Below, in pieces: positions 17,563 to 26,881 of a stretch of 63,887 bases of DNA. A program made the translations under genes and the position numbers. The stretch lies in NCBI GenBank assembly GCA_964470995.1, contig CAYYEP010000005.1, positions 1 to 63,887 of the forward strand, given 5' to 3'. The stretch comes from UBA5738 sp964470995. GTDB lineage: Bacteria; Patescibacteriota; Minisyncoccia; Minisyncoccales; UBA5738. Position 1 is the stretch's first letter; every line of letters starts with the position of its first letter. The notes below the pieces were generated by a model. The model had not been told where the DNA came from. It was given only the letters and a program-made list of their open reading frames with translations, and made no database searches.

Positions 17563-20532
17563 ATGGATAAAATTGTTTGTTTATTTGTAAAAGCTTTGGC
17601 CGGGTTAACCGCCGTATTATTATTGGCGGCGGCGGTTTTGCCGTTGAGCGCGGCGGCTTGGACGAGTTCGACCGGAATTTCGATGTCGAGCGGGTTGACC
17701 GGCTGGGGTGGTTTTCCCAGGGGCGGCAGCGGCGAGGGGGGCGGCGGGATGGCGTTTGATCCGGTGGCGGCGGCTAAAGCGATGCTTGCGGGAGCGTGGG
17801 ATGATCCTGATTTTAAAGCGGCGCTGATTGCGTACGCGATGGCTAATTCCCAGAACAGTTACTCGGATACGCCGGCGGGTTTTATGGAATTCCTTGAGTC
17901 AGCGTACAGCAGTTCGGGGGGGGAAGGCAGTGTGGAAAGCCAAGCGATTGAGCAAATTGAAGAAGAAGAGGGGGGTTATGTTCCTTTGGCGGATGGGGAG
18001 CAGGAAGCGACTTTTGAAACCTTGCTTAATGATGCTTACGCGATGGCGGAAACTATGTCATCGCGATCGAGTTCGACCTCCACGAATAGTGCTTCTTTAA
18101 GGGAATGGTGTCTTTCGGTGTATGGCAGTACAACTGATGTTTATAATCGTGAGTTAGGAATATGGTATGATGCGAGCGCGGGAAACATAAAATATTTGAA
18201 TGGTGATGGATCGGAGAGTAAACTCGTGAACGGGGATGCAACTGGCTATATGAATGGAATGGTGACTTCATCGTCGGATACTTCGGCGTGCGTGGAGGCA
18301 TTTGGCGCGGATAGCTGGTTGAGTGATGCGAGCGCAGGTAGTTATGATACGGGGTTGATTTCAGGCTCAAGCTCATCGGGGGGAAATCCGTCGGGAACTA
18401 ATGCTGGAGTAAACAATGCGGTAAATGTTGGCAATACCAATACCAATACCAATACCAATACCAATACCAATACCAATACAAATGGCGGGAAAGTTACATA
18501 TCAGTCCCCATGGGTAGCAAGCGCGGACAGCGGGGGCACTTACGCGGTTGAACGGGTAGCGAGTGTTTCTCTGGTTGACGGTTCAACACGGATAAGCTTG
18601 AGCGGCAAGGGGGAACCTTCTGCCAATTTGGTAATATTTATTTATTCGACCCAAATTACGAGCGAAGTGATATCGGATGTGGACGGTAAATGGTCATATA
18701 CAGTAAGCGCATCACTTGAAGATGGGGTGCACCGGGCTTATATCGCTAAAGTCGACAGTAGCGGCAATATCATTGCGCGCTCGGAAGAATTTACTTTTAC
18801 AAAAAATGGTAAAAACGTTATTGATCCGGCGCTTGATCCGGTTAACGCGCCGATAGTGACCAACAATACGGATACGACCTTGACCAATGCAACTTCGACT
18901 TTGGCGGTGGTTACCACCCGGAGCGCAGAATGCCAATACAAAGAATCGGGGGGATTTATTTACGGTAACGGTACGCCTTTTGCCACTACCGGGGATTTTA
19001 ACCACAATACCGATATTACCGGGCTGACGAATGGCAGCCATACCTATTACGCGGTTTGCCGGGATACGCAAACGCAGGCGGTGAGCGACGCATTGAAGAT
19101 TACCTTTACAGTGAATCTTGCGGCCGATGATGACAACGCGCCGACGGTTTCCAATATTACGGCCGCGACCCAGACAGGAAACAACCCGGTGCTGGCGGTG
19201 ACCACCAACCTAGAAGCGGCGTGCCGGTATTCAACAACCAGCGGATTTTCTTTTGCCGCCGGCAGCCAGATGAACACGAGCGACAATTACAGCCACAATA
19301 TTCCGATTGCGGCACTGACTGACGCGACCTATACTTTTTACGTTATTTGCAAAACCAAAGGTACGGAAGCCGCCAGCAGCCAGCTGGCGATTACGACAAT
19401 CCTGGACCGCCCCGAGGAGGTTAGCGGCGAGCCGCAGATCACCAATACCACGGAGGGTTACCAGACCGACAGCGGCGCGGTGATTTCGATAACTACCGGA
19501 GCCGCGGCGACCTGCCAATATTCAACTGCAAGCTTTGCTTACGGGAGCGGCACGGTATTCTCCACTACCGGCTCGACTGCCCACAGTGCGACAATACCGG
19601 GGCTGGCGAACGGCCAGCATACTTATTATGTTTCCTGCAAGGATGCGGCGTCGAAAAAGGCGAATTCGGCCGCGGCCGAGATAGTTTTTACGGTTAACGC
19701 GAACAGCGGCGCGGATACGTGCGCGGATCTTGATTCCAACGACCGGTCCAATGACAGCGACCGTTCGAATTCGGGTAGCGCCGATGACGATTCGTCTTAT
19801 CTGTGGCAGGCGGTGGAAAGCGGCACGCGCGACAAATTCGACCAGGTGGATTGGTTTGCCGGCTACCAATTCGGTTTGGGCGAAGACGGAGTGGCTACGG
19901 AATTGTGCGCTTATTTCGCCAAGGGGGAGACAAACGAAGTGATATTATTCAACGGCTCGTACAAGGCTTTGGCCACTGCCGAAGTTACCGGAACCGGCAA
20001 ATGGGAATGCGTGGATATTGATGAGGTAAAGTTATCGGCGGATACGCGTTATTACGTAATCACCCGCATTAACAACCAATCGATCTATTACGAATACGAG
20101 TCGGGTTTCTTGCCGGTGGATACGGGAAAAGCGGTGATCGAGGCGGGTATCCGGCAGGCGGTGAACAGTACGTTTAACAAGGATATTGTCAAATATGATT
20201 ATATGATCTTCGGTTTGGTGGATGTGAAAATTTCTTACGCTTCGGAGAGCACCGAGGGGCCGGAGATTGCTTCGACCAGCCCGTCGGGCACGGTTTACAA
20301 TTCCAGCATTTTCCTTTCGGCCGATACCCAAAAGGGTTCCAGCTGCCGTTTCAGCCGCGACGATGTTGATTATGACGATATGGAATATACCCTGCAGGAA
20401 GTAAATGACGGCACGTTCAGCCAGCTGGTGTGCAATCTGGACGACGGCGATTTCACTTTCTATGTCCGCTGCAAGAAGGGGGGCGAAGCGAATGACGCGT
20501 CGAGTGCGATTGAATTTGAGGTGGATGATTGA
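17563..20532 (+). CDS. Secreted modular repeat protein, copy B
   Basis: I choose ATG 17563, which gives a clear signal peptide (MDKIVCLFVKALAGLTAVLL then LAAAVLPLSAAAW). An ATG at 17524 overlaps the TGA of copy A and would add 13 residues. The N-terminal region (FDPVAAAKAMLAGAWDDPDF) is homologous to copy A. A Cys-Val-Glu...GADSWLSD segment leads to an Asn-Thr repeat linker, then a single Ig-like domain absent from copy A (residues about 310-415, VSLVDGSTRISLSGKGEP), then the duplicated module shared with copy A. Exported, no C-terminal anchor seen. Likely a surface protein paralogue that swaps its 5' half while keeping the same 3' half. Confidence 0.85.
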   Translation: MDKIVCLFVKALAGLTAVLLLAAAVLPLSAAAWTSSTGISMSSGLTGWGGFPRGGSGEGGGGMAFDPVAAAKAMLAGAWDDPDFKAALIAYAMANSQNSYSDTPAGFMEFLESAYSSSGGEGSVESQAIEQIEEEEGGYVPLADGEQEATFETLLNDAYAMAETMSSRSSSTSTNSASLREWCLSVYGSTTDVYNRELGIWYDASAGNIKYLNGDGSESKLVNGDATGYMNGMVTSSSDTSACVEAFGADSWLSDASAGSYDTGLISGSSSSGGNPSGTNAGVNNAVNVGNTNTNTNTNTNTNTNTNGGKVTYQSPWVASADSGGTYAVERVASVSLVDGSTRISLSGKGEPSANLVIFIYSTQITSEVISDVDGKWSYTVSASLEDGVHRAYIAKVDSSGNIIARSEEFTFTKNGKNVIDPALDPVNAPIVTNNTDTTLTNATSTLAVVTTRSAECQYKESGGFIYGNGTPFATTGDFNHNTDITGLTNGSHTYYAVCRDTQTQAVSDALKITFTVNLAADDDNAPTVSNITAATQTGNNPVLAVTTNLEAACRYSTTSGFSFAAGSQMNTSDNYSHNIPIAALTDATYTFYVICKTKGTEAASSQLAITTILDRPEEVSGEPQITNTTEGYQTDSGAVISITTGAAATCQYSTASFAYGSGTVFSTTGSTAHSATIPGLANGQHTYYVSCKDAASKKANSAAAEIVFTVNANSGADTCADLDSNDRSNDSDRSNSGSADDDSSYLWQAVESGTRDKFDQVDWFAGYQFGLGEDGVATELCAYFAKGETNEVILFNGSYKALATAEVTGTGKWECVDIDEVKLSADTRYYVITRINNQSIYYEYESGFLPVDTGKAVIEAGIRQAVNSTFNKDIVKYDYMIFGLVDVKISYASESTEGPEIASTSPSGTVYNSSIFLSADTQKGSSCRFSRDDVDYDDMEYTLQEVNDGTFSQLVCNLDDGDFTFYVRCKKGGEANDASSAIEFEVDD
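18433..18480 (+). repeat. AATACC hexamer array
   Basis: Seven AATACC units plus one AATACA encode eight Asn-Thr pairs in the linker of copy B. Slippage would change linker length without frameshift. Confidence 0.95.
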
Positions 20533-20534
20533 AA
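18845..20534 (+). repeat. 1.69-kb duplicated module, copy B
   Basis: Direct repeat of 15844-17533. The match begins at ACGCGCCG and stops just past the TGA, so its left edge is a domain boundary and its right edge is the end of the gene. Confidence 0.95.
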
Positions 20535-20645
20535 ATGAACGACGATCTTGATAGGGGCCTCAAATTAACGGATAATAATTTAAAGGTAAGGGTTTTGGAA
20601 AAACAGCATAAGGAAGCGTTCGAGAGCCAATTCGCAAATAAATAA
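20535..20645 (+). CDS. Possible 36-residue protein
   Basis: An ATG two bases after the stop of copy B opens a 37-codon frame (MNDDLDRGLKLTDNNLKVRV then LEKQHKEAFESQFANK). The product is highly charged and helical, with no export signal. Its tight spacing after copy B and before the 20667 gene supports translation, but the length is small and I know no homologue. Confidence 0.35.
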   Translation: MNDDLDRGLKLTDNNLKVRVLEKQHKEAFESQFANK

Positions 20646-20666
20646 AATTCAAAAATAATTATTATT

Positions 20667-22379
20667 ATGCTTTTCAATAATGCCATTTTAGGGAAAAGGA
20701 TTTTAACGGTCCTGGCGGTCGCGGCGGCGGTGTTTATTTTTAATTATGTTTTTGCCGATAGCGGTCCGGTTACGATGAATCCCAATCCGCAGGGATTAGT
20801 AACAACATCCGGTGCGGTTAAACTGACGCTGGATACGGAGGATTTGGGGCGATGCCGTTATTCGACGGAGGATGCCGATTATGACGATATGGACGATGAT
20901 ATGACGACGCCCGACGGGCTTTATCATTATGCCTCGCTGGGGACATTAAGCGATGGGTCGTATAAATATTACGCGCGTTGTAAGGATTTTATGGGGCAAA
21001 CCAATGAGGAAAGCGCGGAATTCTCATTTAAGGTGGGTGATCTTGGTTCTGACGATGACGATAGCGATGATAGCGATGATGATACCAATGATTCTGGCGA
21101 TAAGGTCGCGCCGACAATATCTTCGCCGATGCCGCTGGGGACTCTGTATGATTCCTATGTGACGCTTTCGGTGGCGACGAGCGAACCGGCGACCTGCCGT
21201 TACAGCTGGTATGACAAAACGTACGATACGATGACATTGACTTTTGAAACGGCCAATCGTTATTATCATACTTCGCCGCAGACGCTGTCGCAGTACGGGT
21301 ATTATACGTATTATGTGCGGTGCCAGGATGATAACGGTAATGTCAACGCGGCGGCGGGAAAGATCAGTTTTCGTTACGCGTCAAAGACTCCGGTAACTAC
21401 GACTACGACTACTTCGCCGGTGGTGGTAAAAGACACCGCGGCGCCGGTAATTTCCAGTTTGTCGCCTTCGGGCGACGTGAAGGAGGCAACGACAAGTATT
21501 TCCTGCATTACTGATGAAAAAGCGACTTGCAAATACGATGTCAAGGATACCGATTACGATTCAATGGCAAATACGTTTGACGCGGACGGTACGGGCAAGA
21601 AATTTTCGAAATCGGTGACTTTGGATAAGGCCGGGTCGTATACGTATTACGTACGGTGCAAGGATCAGATTGGCAATAAAAGCGGTGCGTCGAGCCAGAT
21701 TGGGTTTGCTTATGTGATTCCGGTGGTGGAGGGTCCTAAAATTTCCAATTTGCAGCCTTCGGGAGGAACGATTTATCAGAAAAACGTAGCCTTAATCTTG
21801 CAAACGGACAAAGCTGCGGATTGCCGTTATTCGACGGAAGACGTGGATTATGACGATATGGAAGAAAAGTTCAGTACTAACGATGGATTGTTGCAGCAGG
21901 CGACTATGACGCTGGAAGAATACGGGAAATATACTTTTTATGTGCGGTGCGCGGATAAGCAAGGGAACAAGGATGATTTGTCGGAGATCGCCAGTTTTGC
22001 TTACAAAAGTTCCCAGGATACCGGCGATGAAGAAGATATCACGTTAAAATGCGAGGTTGACGATGATTGCAAGGACGGAAAAATTTGCCAGGATGGCGAA
22101 TGCAAGATGAAAGAAAAAACATCCGAGATGGCCTGTGCCGAGATTACCAGCAGTAAGAAAGACGGAGCTTGCGATAAGATTGCGGATTGTATTTGCGATC
22201 CCGATTGTCCGGCCAGCGGCGACGATGTTGACGCGGATTGCGCGAATGTCAAACCTGCGTCGGATAACAGCTGGATCGTGTTGTTGCTGATTGGTATTGT
22301 GCTGGTAGCAGTGATTGTGATAATTATTGCGATCATCAAAAAGCGGGGCAGCGACGAAGAGGATGTGGAGTTGCCGTAA
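20667..22379 (+). CDS. Membrane-anchored Ig-like repeat protein
   Basis: 570 residues. A signal peptide (residues about 8-30, ILTVLAVAAAVFIFNYVFA) is followed by four repeats of about 95 residues with CRYSTEDVDYDDM...FYVRC pattern, the same domain that closes the three preceding proteins. An Asp-rich linker (DLGSDDDDSDDSDD) sits after the first repeat. A Dickkopf-like CEVDDDCKDGKICQDGEC and a second Cys-rich unit precede a C-terminal membrane helix (WIVLLLIGIVLVAVIVIIIA) with a basic-acidic tail inside. It is the only one of the four with a membrane anchor, so it may hold the others at the surface. This role is inferred. Confidence 0.85.
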   Translation: MLFNNAILGKRILTVLAVAAAVFIFNYVFADSGPVTMNPNPQGLVTTSGAVKLTLDTEDLGRCRYSTEDADYDDMDDDMTTPDGLYHYASLGTLSDGSYKYYARCKDFMGQTNEESAEFSFKVGDLGSDDDDSDDSDDDTNDSGDKVAPTISSPMPLGTLYDSYVTLSVATSEPATCRYSWYDKTYDTMTLTFETANRYYHTSPQTLSQYGYYTYYVRCQDDNGNVNAAAGKISFRYASKTPVTTTTTTSPVVVKDTAAPVISSLSPSGDVKEATTSISCITDEKATCKYDVKDTDYDSMANTFDADGTGKKFSKSVTLDKAGSYTYYVRCKDQIGNKSGASSQIGFAYVIPVVEGPKISNLQPSGGTIYQKNVALILQTDKAADCRYSTEDVDYDDMEEKFSTNDGLLQQATMTLEEYGKYTFYVRCADKQGNKDDLSEIASFAYKSSQDTGDEEDITLKCEVDDDCKDGKICQDGECKMKEKTSEMACAEITSSKKDGACDKIADCICDPDCPASGDDVDADCANVKPASDNSWIVLLLIGIVLVAVIVIIIAIIKKRGSDEEDVELP

Positions 22380-22438
22380 AACATACTATCATACAAATAT
22401 TCGGTTATATAATATTTTGGGGATGAAATTATGGAATT

Positions 22439-22467
22439 AAAAATCACGCCGCCGAGGCGTGATTTTT
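22439..22467. terminator. Bidirectional terminator between convergent genes
   Basis: AAAAATCACGCC and GGCGTGATTTTT form a perfect 12-bp stem with a 5-nt loop. It lies between the 20667 gene (plus) and greA (minus) and has a T run on each strand. Confidence 0.9.
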
Positions 22468-22533
22468 AATCTTCCTTCGAAATTTCCCGTGGCGTAAGCC
22501 CGGGGAGATTCATTCGTATATTATGATTAGTTT

Positions 22534-23040
22534 TTAGGATTCGTTATAGGAAATTTTTTTTATACGATAGATTGCTTTTGAGGGAGAAGGCAGGGATATC
22601 CGGTCGCCGACTTTTTTGCCAATTAGGATTTGACCGACGGGCGATTCGTTGGAAATTTTGCCCAGGGTGGGATCGGCTTCCAGTGTGCCAACGATCATAA
22701 ATTCGTTGTCGCGGCCATTGATATCGACCAGGACCTTGGCCCCCAAATCGACCGCGGTTTGGCCATTTTCTCCCGGATTCTTAATCAGTTGGGCGTTTTT
22801 GATGATTATTTCAAGCTCGGCCATTTTAATATCCAGCAGGCCCAGGTCTTCTTGCAGAGCTAAAAATTCGGGGTTGACATCTTCGGAATGGAGCACTACG
22901 GGAACTTCACCTCTTGTTTTCGAGAGTTTGATATGTTTTAAATCTTCGTATTCTTTTTTGATTTTTTTTAAACCCTGGCGCGTCAGATAATAGCTTTTTT
23001 CTTCCAGCATTTTTTTGGCTTGCCGGGGTGATCTTGCCAT
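22534..23040 (-). CDS. greA: Transcript cleavage factor GreA
   Basis: 168 residues. After a short basic start, an N-terminal coiled coil (YYLTRQGLKKIKKEYEDLK and on to about residue 85, with the acidic tip near the middle) is followed by the FKBP-like C-terminal domain with the family motif KISNESPVGQILIGKKVGD. GreA enters the RNA polymerase secondary channel and triggers cleavage of backtracked RNA. An in-frame TGA just upstream fixes ATG 23040 as the first possible start; ATG 23010 (MLEEKSYYLT) is nearer the usual family length. It converges on the surface locus and has its own promoter at 23195-23222. Confidence 0.92.
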   Translation of the reverse strand: MARSPRQAKKMLEEKSYYLTRQGLKKIKKEYEDLKHIKLSKTRGEVPVVLHSEDVNPEFLALQEDLGLLDIKMAELEIIIKNAQLIKNPGENGQTAVDLGAKVLVDINGRDNEFMIVGTLEADPTLGKISNESPVGQILIGKKVGDRISLPSPSKAIYRIKKISYNES

Positions 23041-23407
23041 CCCGGTTCAAGGGCCGGGCTTGGCGGTAAGATCGTTGGGTGCGGCAAGTCGGTTGGAGGC
23101 CTGGCGGAGCCGCTGGGCCTGGATGATTTTTAAAAGCCTGCGACGATCGATAAGTGCGAACGAATTATTGGGAATCAAAAATTATATTACTTCTATTCTA
23201 TGCTCCCGGTTTTTTTTGTCAATCCGGCCATAAGATAAACAAATACCAGTCATTTGCCCGCGCGCAAAATGTTTTGTGGAATTATTTATTGAACCTTGCG
23301 AAGCGTAAGCGGAGAGCGGTTTAACTAAGATGTTAGCTCGGAGAGTTCATCTTGACGCACTGTTTGGCGCGGGCTAGGCTTAAGGAGAGGGAAAATAATT
23401 TTGGTTC
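23041..23407. other. greA leader and upstream region
   Basis: About 150 nt of this stretch would be the greA 5' leader; it contains a CCCGG...CCGGG hairpin next to the start. I see no convincing gene here. GAAGCGTAAGCGGAGAGCGG at 23299-23318 resembles GC-rich intergenic text at 2.1 kb and 60.2 kb. Confidence 0.4.
23195..23222 (-). promoter_or_regulatory. greA promoter
   Basis: On the minus strand TTGACA (23222-23217) and TAGAAT (23200-23195) are 16 bp apart. The leader to ATG 23040 would be about 150 nt. Confidence 0.6.
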
Positions 23408-23593
23408 ATGGCTAAGATCAATGTCAATAAAATAATCCGCTGCCTGCTGGTGCCGGATTTTCTTTTCTATCCGGGTTGGGGGCTGATTCTGCCGGCGTTT
23501 GCGGTTTTTGTTACCGAGAATATTGACGGCGGCGATATCATAGCGGTGGGTATCGGCGCGGGGTTGCGGGGAACGCGGGCGCGTGGTGATTAG
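23408..23593 (+). pseudogene. Truncated MFS transporter N-terminus
   Basis: 61 codons: MAKINVNKIIRCLLVPDFLF then YPGWGLILPAFAVFVTENID and GGDIIAVGIGAGL. This matches, by pattern, the first one and a half membrane helices of an MFS-type transporter common in CPR bacteria, in which the text continues with more helices. Here it turns into Arg/Thr/Gly text and stops at 23593, so only a 5' remnant survives. A free-standing small membrane protein is the alternative. Confidence 0.45.
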
Positions 23594-23688
23594 CAATGAT
23601 TATGAGAAGTTTGCCGGCACGGTTTGCATTTCAGTTTCAAAGGGTTGACGCATAGAAGCGCGATTGGCAATAACCAAGATAATATTTC

Positions 23689-25431
23689 ATGACTAACCAG
23701 GAACTGGCAAAAATTTTTTTTGAGATCGCCGGTTTTTTGGACGCATTGGGGGTTGATTTTAAGCCGGCGGCGTATCGGCGCGCGGCGTTGGCGATCGAGG
23801 AGTTGGAAGAAAACGCGGCCGATATCTATAAAAAAGGCGGGTTAAATGCCCTGGAAGATATTCCGGGCGTGGGGGCGAGTATTGCACAAAAGATTGAGGA
23901 GTATATCTTAAAAAAGAAGATTGCTTATTATGATGAATTAAGACGCCAGTTGCCGGTGGATTTAGCCGAGTTGACATCGGTACAGGGTATCGGGCCGCGC
24001 CGCGCAAAAATATTATTCCGCGAACTGAAGATTAAAAATCTGGAAGATTTGGAGAAGGCGGCTAAGGCGCACAAGATTGCCGCGTTGGCCGGGTTTGGCG
24101 AAAATTCGGAAAGAAACATTTTGCAAGGGATTGATTTTCGAAAAAAATCCCGGGGCAGATTTTTGCTGGGAGAGGCGATGCCGCTGGCGGCGGATATAGT
24201 GGAGCGGTTGGCGAAGCTTGAACAAGTTGAGAAGGTGGATTTTGTCGGGTCGCTGCGGCGGCGCAAGGAAACTATCGGAGATATCGATATCCTGGCGATC
24301 GTAAAGGCGGCGGACGGCGAAAGCGAAGCGGCGGTAATGGATTTTTTTACTTCAATGCCAGGAGTGGAAAAAATATGGAGCAAGGGCGGCACCAAATCGG
24401 CGGTGCGGATGGCCGGGGGTTTTAACGTTGATTTGCGCGTCTTGCCGCTGGAATCGTACGGTGCGGCGAAGCAATATTTTACCGGATCAAAGGACCATAA
24501 TATCGCGCTGAGGCGGTTGGCGCAGGAAAGGGGCTTGAAGCTTTCGGAGTACGGGTTATTCAAAGGGGAAAAAATGGTGGCGGGCCGGACTGAAAATGAA
24601 ATTTATGAATACTTGGGAATGGATTATGTCGAACCTGAATTGCGCGAGGATACGGGAGAGGTAGCGGCCGCGCGGGAAAAGAAGCTTCCCAGATTGGTTG
24701 GATACGGCGATTTATTGGGGGATTTGCATTGCCATTCGGACTGGGACGGCGGAGAGAATTCGATCGAAGAAATCGTCCAAAGCGCTAAAAAGCGCGGTTA
24801 TCGGTACGTGGGAATTGCCGACCACACAAAGTTTTTGCGCATAGAAAACGGTCTGGACGAGAAGCGTTTGGCCGAGCGCAATGCCTGCATTGACAAATTG
24901 AATCATTTATTAGAAAAGGAAGAAGGGGATTTTTTGATATTAAAGGGGTGTGAAGCCAATATCATGGCGGATGGGTCGTTAGATATCGATGACGAGGCAT
25001 TGGCACGGTTGGACTTTGTGATCGCGGGAGTGCACTCGAATTTTAATATGGATAAAGAAAAAATGACCCGGCGGCTGATCAAGGCGATGGAAAACCACAA
25101 TGTGGATATTATTTCCCATCCGACAGGAAGATTATTGATGCGGAGGGAAGAATATGATATCGATTTTGAGGCGGTATGCGCGGCGGCGAAGAGAACCGGA
25201 ACGGCGTTGGAAATAAATTCTTATCCGAACCGATTGGATTTAAACGACTATCACATCCGTTGCGCGAAGGAGCGGGGAGTGCCGATGGTTATCAATGCCG
25301 ATGCGCATCAGGTAGGACAAATGCGTTTTGTCGAGTATGGGATTGCGCAGGCGCGGCGGGGATGGGCCGAAAGGTCGGACATTATCAATACCCTGCCCGC
25401 GCGGAAATTTTTAGAAAAAATAAAACGTTAA
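23689..25431 (+). CDS. polX: DNA polymerase/exonuclease PolX
   Basis: 580 residues, the normal length for bacterial PolX. The N-terminal 8-kDa domain and helix-hairpin-helix motifs (DIPGVGASIAQKIEEYI and SVQGIGPRRAKILF) bind DNA. The polymerase palm has GSLRRRKETIGDIDIL, with metal-binding Asp198 and Asp200. The C-terminal PHP domain starts at about residue 344 with DLHCHSDWDGG and has further His/Asp motifs (IADHTKFL, IAGVHSNF, SHPTGRLL, INADAHQ), giving 3'-5' exonuclease activity. The enzyme fills short gaps in base excision repair. A weak TTGACG-17-CAATAA could be its promoter. Starts with ATG 23689. Confidence 0.95.
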   Translation: MTNQELAKIFFEIAGFLDALGVDFKPAAYRRAALAIEELEENAADIYKKGGLNALEDIPGVGASIAQKIEEYILKKKIAYYDELRRQLPVDLAELTSVQGIGPRRAKILFRELKIKNLEDLEKAAKAHKIAALAGFGENSERNILQGIDFRKKSRGRFLLGEAMPLAADIVERLAKLEQVEKVDFVGSLRRRKETIGDIDILAIVKAADGESEAAVMDFFTSMPGVEKIWSKGGTKSAVRMAGGFNVDLRVLPLESYGAAKQYFTGSKDHNIALRRLAQERGLKLSEYGLFKGEKMVAGRTENEIYEYLGMDYVEPELREDTGEVAAAREKKLPRLVGYGDLLGDLHCHSDWDGGENSIEEIVQSAKKRGYRYVGIADHTKFLRIENGLDEKRLAERNACIDKLNHLLEKEEGDFLILKGCEANIMADGSLDIDDEALARLDFVIAGVHSNFNMDKEKMTRRLIKAMENHNVDIISHPTGRLLMRREEYDIDFEAVCAAAKRTGTALEINSYPNRLDLNDYHIRCAKERGVPMVINADAHQVGQMRFVEYGIAQARRGWAERSDIINTLPARKFLEKIKR

Positions 25432-25484
25432 TTTTTTAAAAACCGATCGAGGATTATTGTATCCAAAGAATCGATAAAAAATTT

Positions 25485-25943
25485 ATGCTTTTGGAAAGAT
25501 CCGCCGGCGCGGTAATTTTTCGCCGGGACAGCGAGGGAATAAAATATTTGCTATTGCATTATCCGTCGATGGCCCATCGATCGAAGCGGGATTATTGGGA
25601 TTTTGCTAAGGGCCATATTGAGAAAGGGGAATCTGAATCACAAACAATAATCCGCGAAACGGTTGAAGAAACAGGAATTAACGACTTGGAATTTTGCGAA
25701 GGATTCCGTGAAACGATGAAGTATTTTTTCCGCCATGCGGGTAAATTGATTTTTAAGGTCGCGAGTTTTAAGCTGGCGGAAACCAAGGCCGAGACGGTGA
25801 AGCTTTCGGGCGAGCATGACGATTTTATTTGGCTGCCATACCCGGAGGCTTGCCAAATGTTGTCGTTTGCGAACGCGCGCAGGGTAATGGCGAAGGCAAA
25901 TTCCTATATCGAAGCCGGAATCTTGCCTAAAGAAAAGAGTTAG
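25485..25943 (+). CDS. Nudix hydrolase (Ap4A-hydrolase-like)
   Basis: 152 residues with a perfect Nudix box at residues 43-65 (GHIEKGESESQTIIRETVEE then TGI). The start (ERSAGAVIFRRDSEGIKYLL) and length resemble diadenosine tetraphosphate hydrolases of bacteria, which clear dinucleotide polyphosphates. The substrate cannot be fixed from sequence. It lies 53 nt after polX and 8 nt before the tRNA sulfurtransferase-like gene, so it is in a repair and RNA-modification run. Confidence 0.88.
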   Translation: MLLERSAGAVIFRRDSEGIKYLLLHYPSMAHRSKRDYWDFAKGHIEKGESESQTIIRETVEETGINDLEFCEGFRETMKYFFRHAGKLIFKVASFKLAETKAETVKLSGEHDDFIWLPYPEACQMLSFANARRVMAKANSYIEAGILPKEKS

Positions 25944-25951
25944 CCATTGAT

Positions 25952-26881
25952 ATGCCGGAAAAAAAGACAAAAGCGCTGGTATTGATGTCGGGCGGGCTGG
26001 ATTCGATACTGGCGGCAAAAGTGTTGGATGAACAAGGTATTGAAATTACCCTGATTTGTTTTGAGAGTTGTTTCTTTTCGTGCGCGGCGGCCAAAAAGGC
26101 GGCGCGGCAGATAGGAATGCCGTTGCGCGTTGAAGATATTAGCGAGATTCATTTGGATATCGTAAAGAATCCGAGTTATGGCCATGGCGCAGGAATGAAT
26201 CCGTGTATTGATTGCCACTTGCTGATGTTAAAGAGAGCTAAAAGAATAATGGAGGGGGAGGGTTATGATTTTATAGCTACCGGCGAGGTGTTGGGCGAAC
26301 GGCCGATGTCGCAGAATCGCCAGTCACTGGATATTGTCGAGAAAGCGGCGGGTTTGGCGGGGGAATTGTTGCGGCCTTTATCGGCCAAGCTTATGCCGGT
26401 GACTTTGGCCGAGATTGACGGGCGCGTTGAACGGCAAAAGCTTTACGGAATATCGGGCCGGAAGCGCGCGCCGCAATATGAATTGGCCAAATATTTTGGC
26501 ATCAACGATATTCCCCAGCCGGGCGGCGGCTGTATTTTGACCGATCCGGAATACGGCAAAAGGATGAAAAAGCTTGTATTGGTAAAGCCGGATTTTGACG
26601 CTTGCGATGCGCAGATATTGCGTTATTGCCGGCCGATTTGGGAGGAAAGCATGTTTTTTGCCGTTGCGCGCGATAAGGATGATTGCGGCGCGTTGGCCGG
26701 GCTGGTCAAAGCCGGCGATTTATTTTTTGAGCCGGTTAATTTCTCCGGACCGGTGGTGGTGGCGCGTAATTTTGGCAAAGAAAAGGCGGAGGAAAGAGCT
26801 ATTGAATCGGGCAGAAAATATTTATTGCAATATTCGAAAAATGTTCCGGCGGCACCGGAGATTAAAATTAAAAATGTTTAA
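25952..26881 (+). CDS. PP-loop tRNA sulfurtransferase-like protein (ThiI/MnmA type)
   Basis: 309 residues. The PP-loop SGGLDS is at residues 13-18, for ATP pyrophosphate binding. A Cys pair MNPCIDC (Cys85 and Cys88) is placed like the catalytic/persulfide Cys of ThiI- and MnmA-type enzymes. The C-terminal half holds a GRKRAPQYELAKYFG-like segment and PQPGGGCILTDP, as in stand-alone ThiI-like proteins without the N-terminal THUMP domain. Expected reaction: adenylation and thiolation of a tRNA uridine. Which uridine is uncertain. The stop codon overlaps the next start by 8 nt. Confidence 0.75.
   Translation: MPEKKTKALVLMSGGLDSILAAKVLDEQGIEITLICFESCFFSCAAAKKAARQIGMPLRVEDISEIHLDIVKNPSYGHGAGMNPCIDCHLLMLKRAKRIMEGEGYDFIATGEVLGERPMSQNRQSLDIVEKAAGLAGELLRPLSAKLMPVTLAEIDGRVERQKLYGISGRKRAPQYELAKYFGINDIPQPGGGCILTDPEYGKRMKKLVLVKPDFDACDAQILRYCRPIWEESMFFAVARDKDDCGALAGLVKAGDLFFEPVNFSGPVVVARNFGKEKAEERAIESGRKYLLQYSKNVPAAPEIKIKNV

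Noticed and set aside
23015..23233. Plus-strand frame over the greA start
   Set aside because: Antisense shadow of greA and its leader, with no recognisable protein features.
26595..26873. 93-residue N-terminal extension of the alkyltransferase-like protein
   Set aside because: It is a shadow of the upstream sulfurtransferase gene; the ATG at 26874 gives the family N-terminus.
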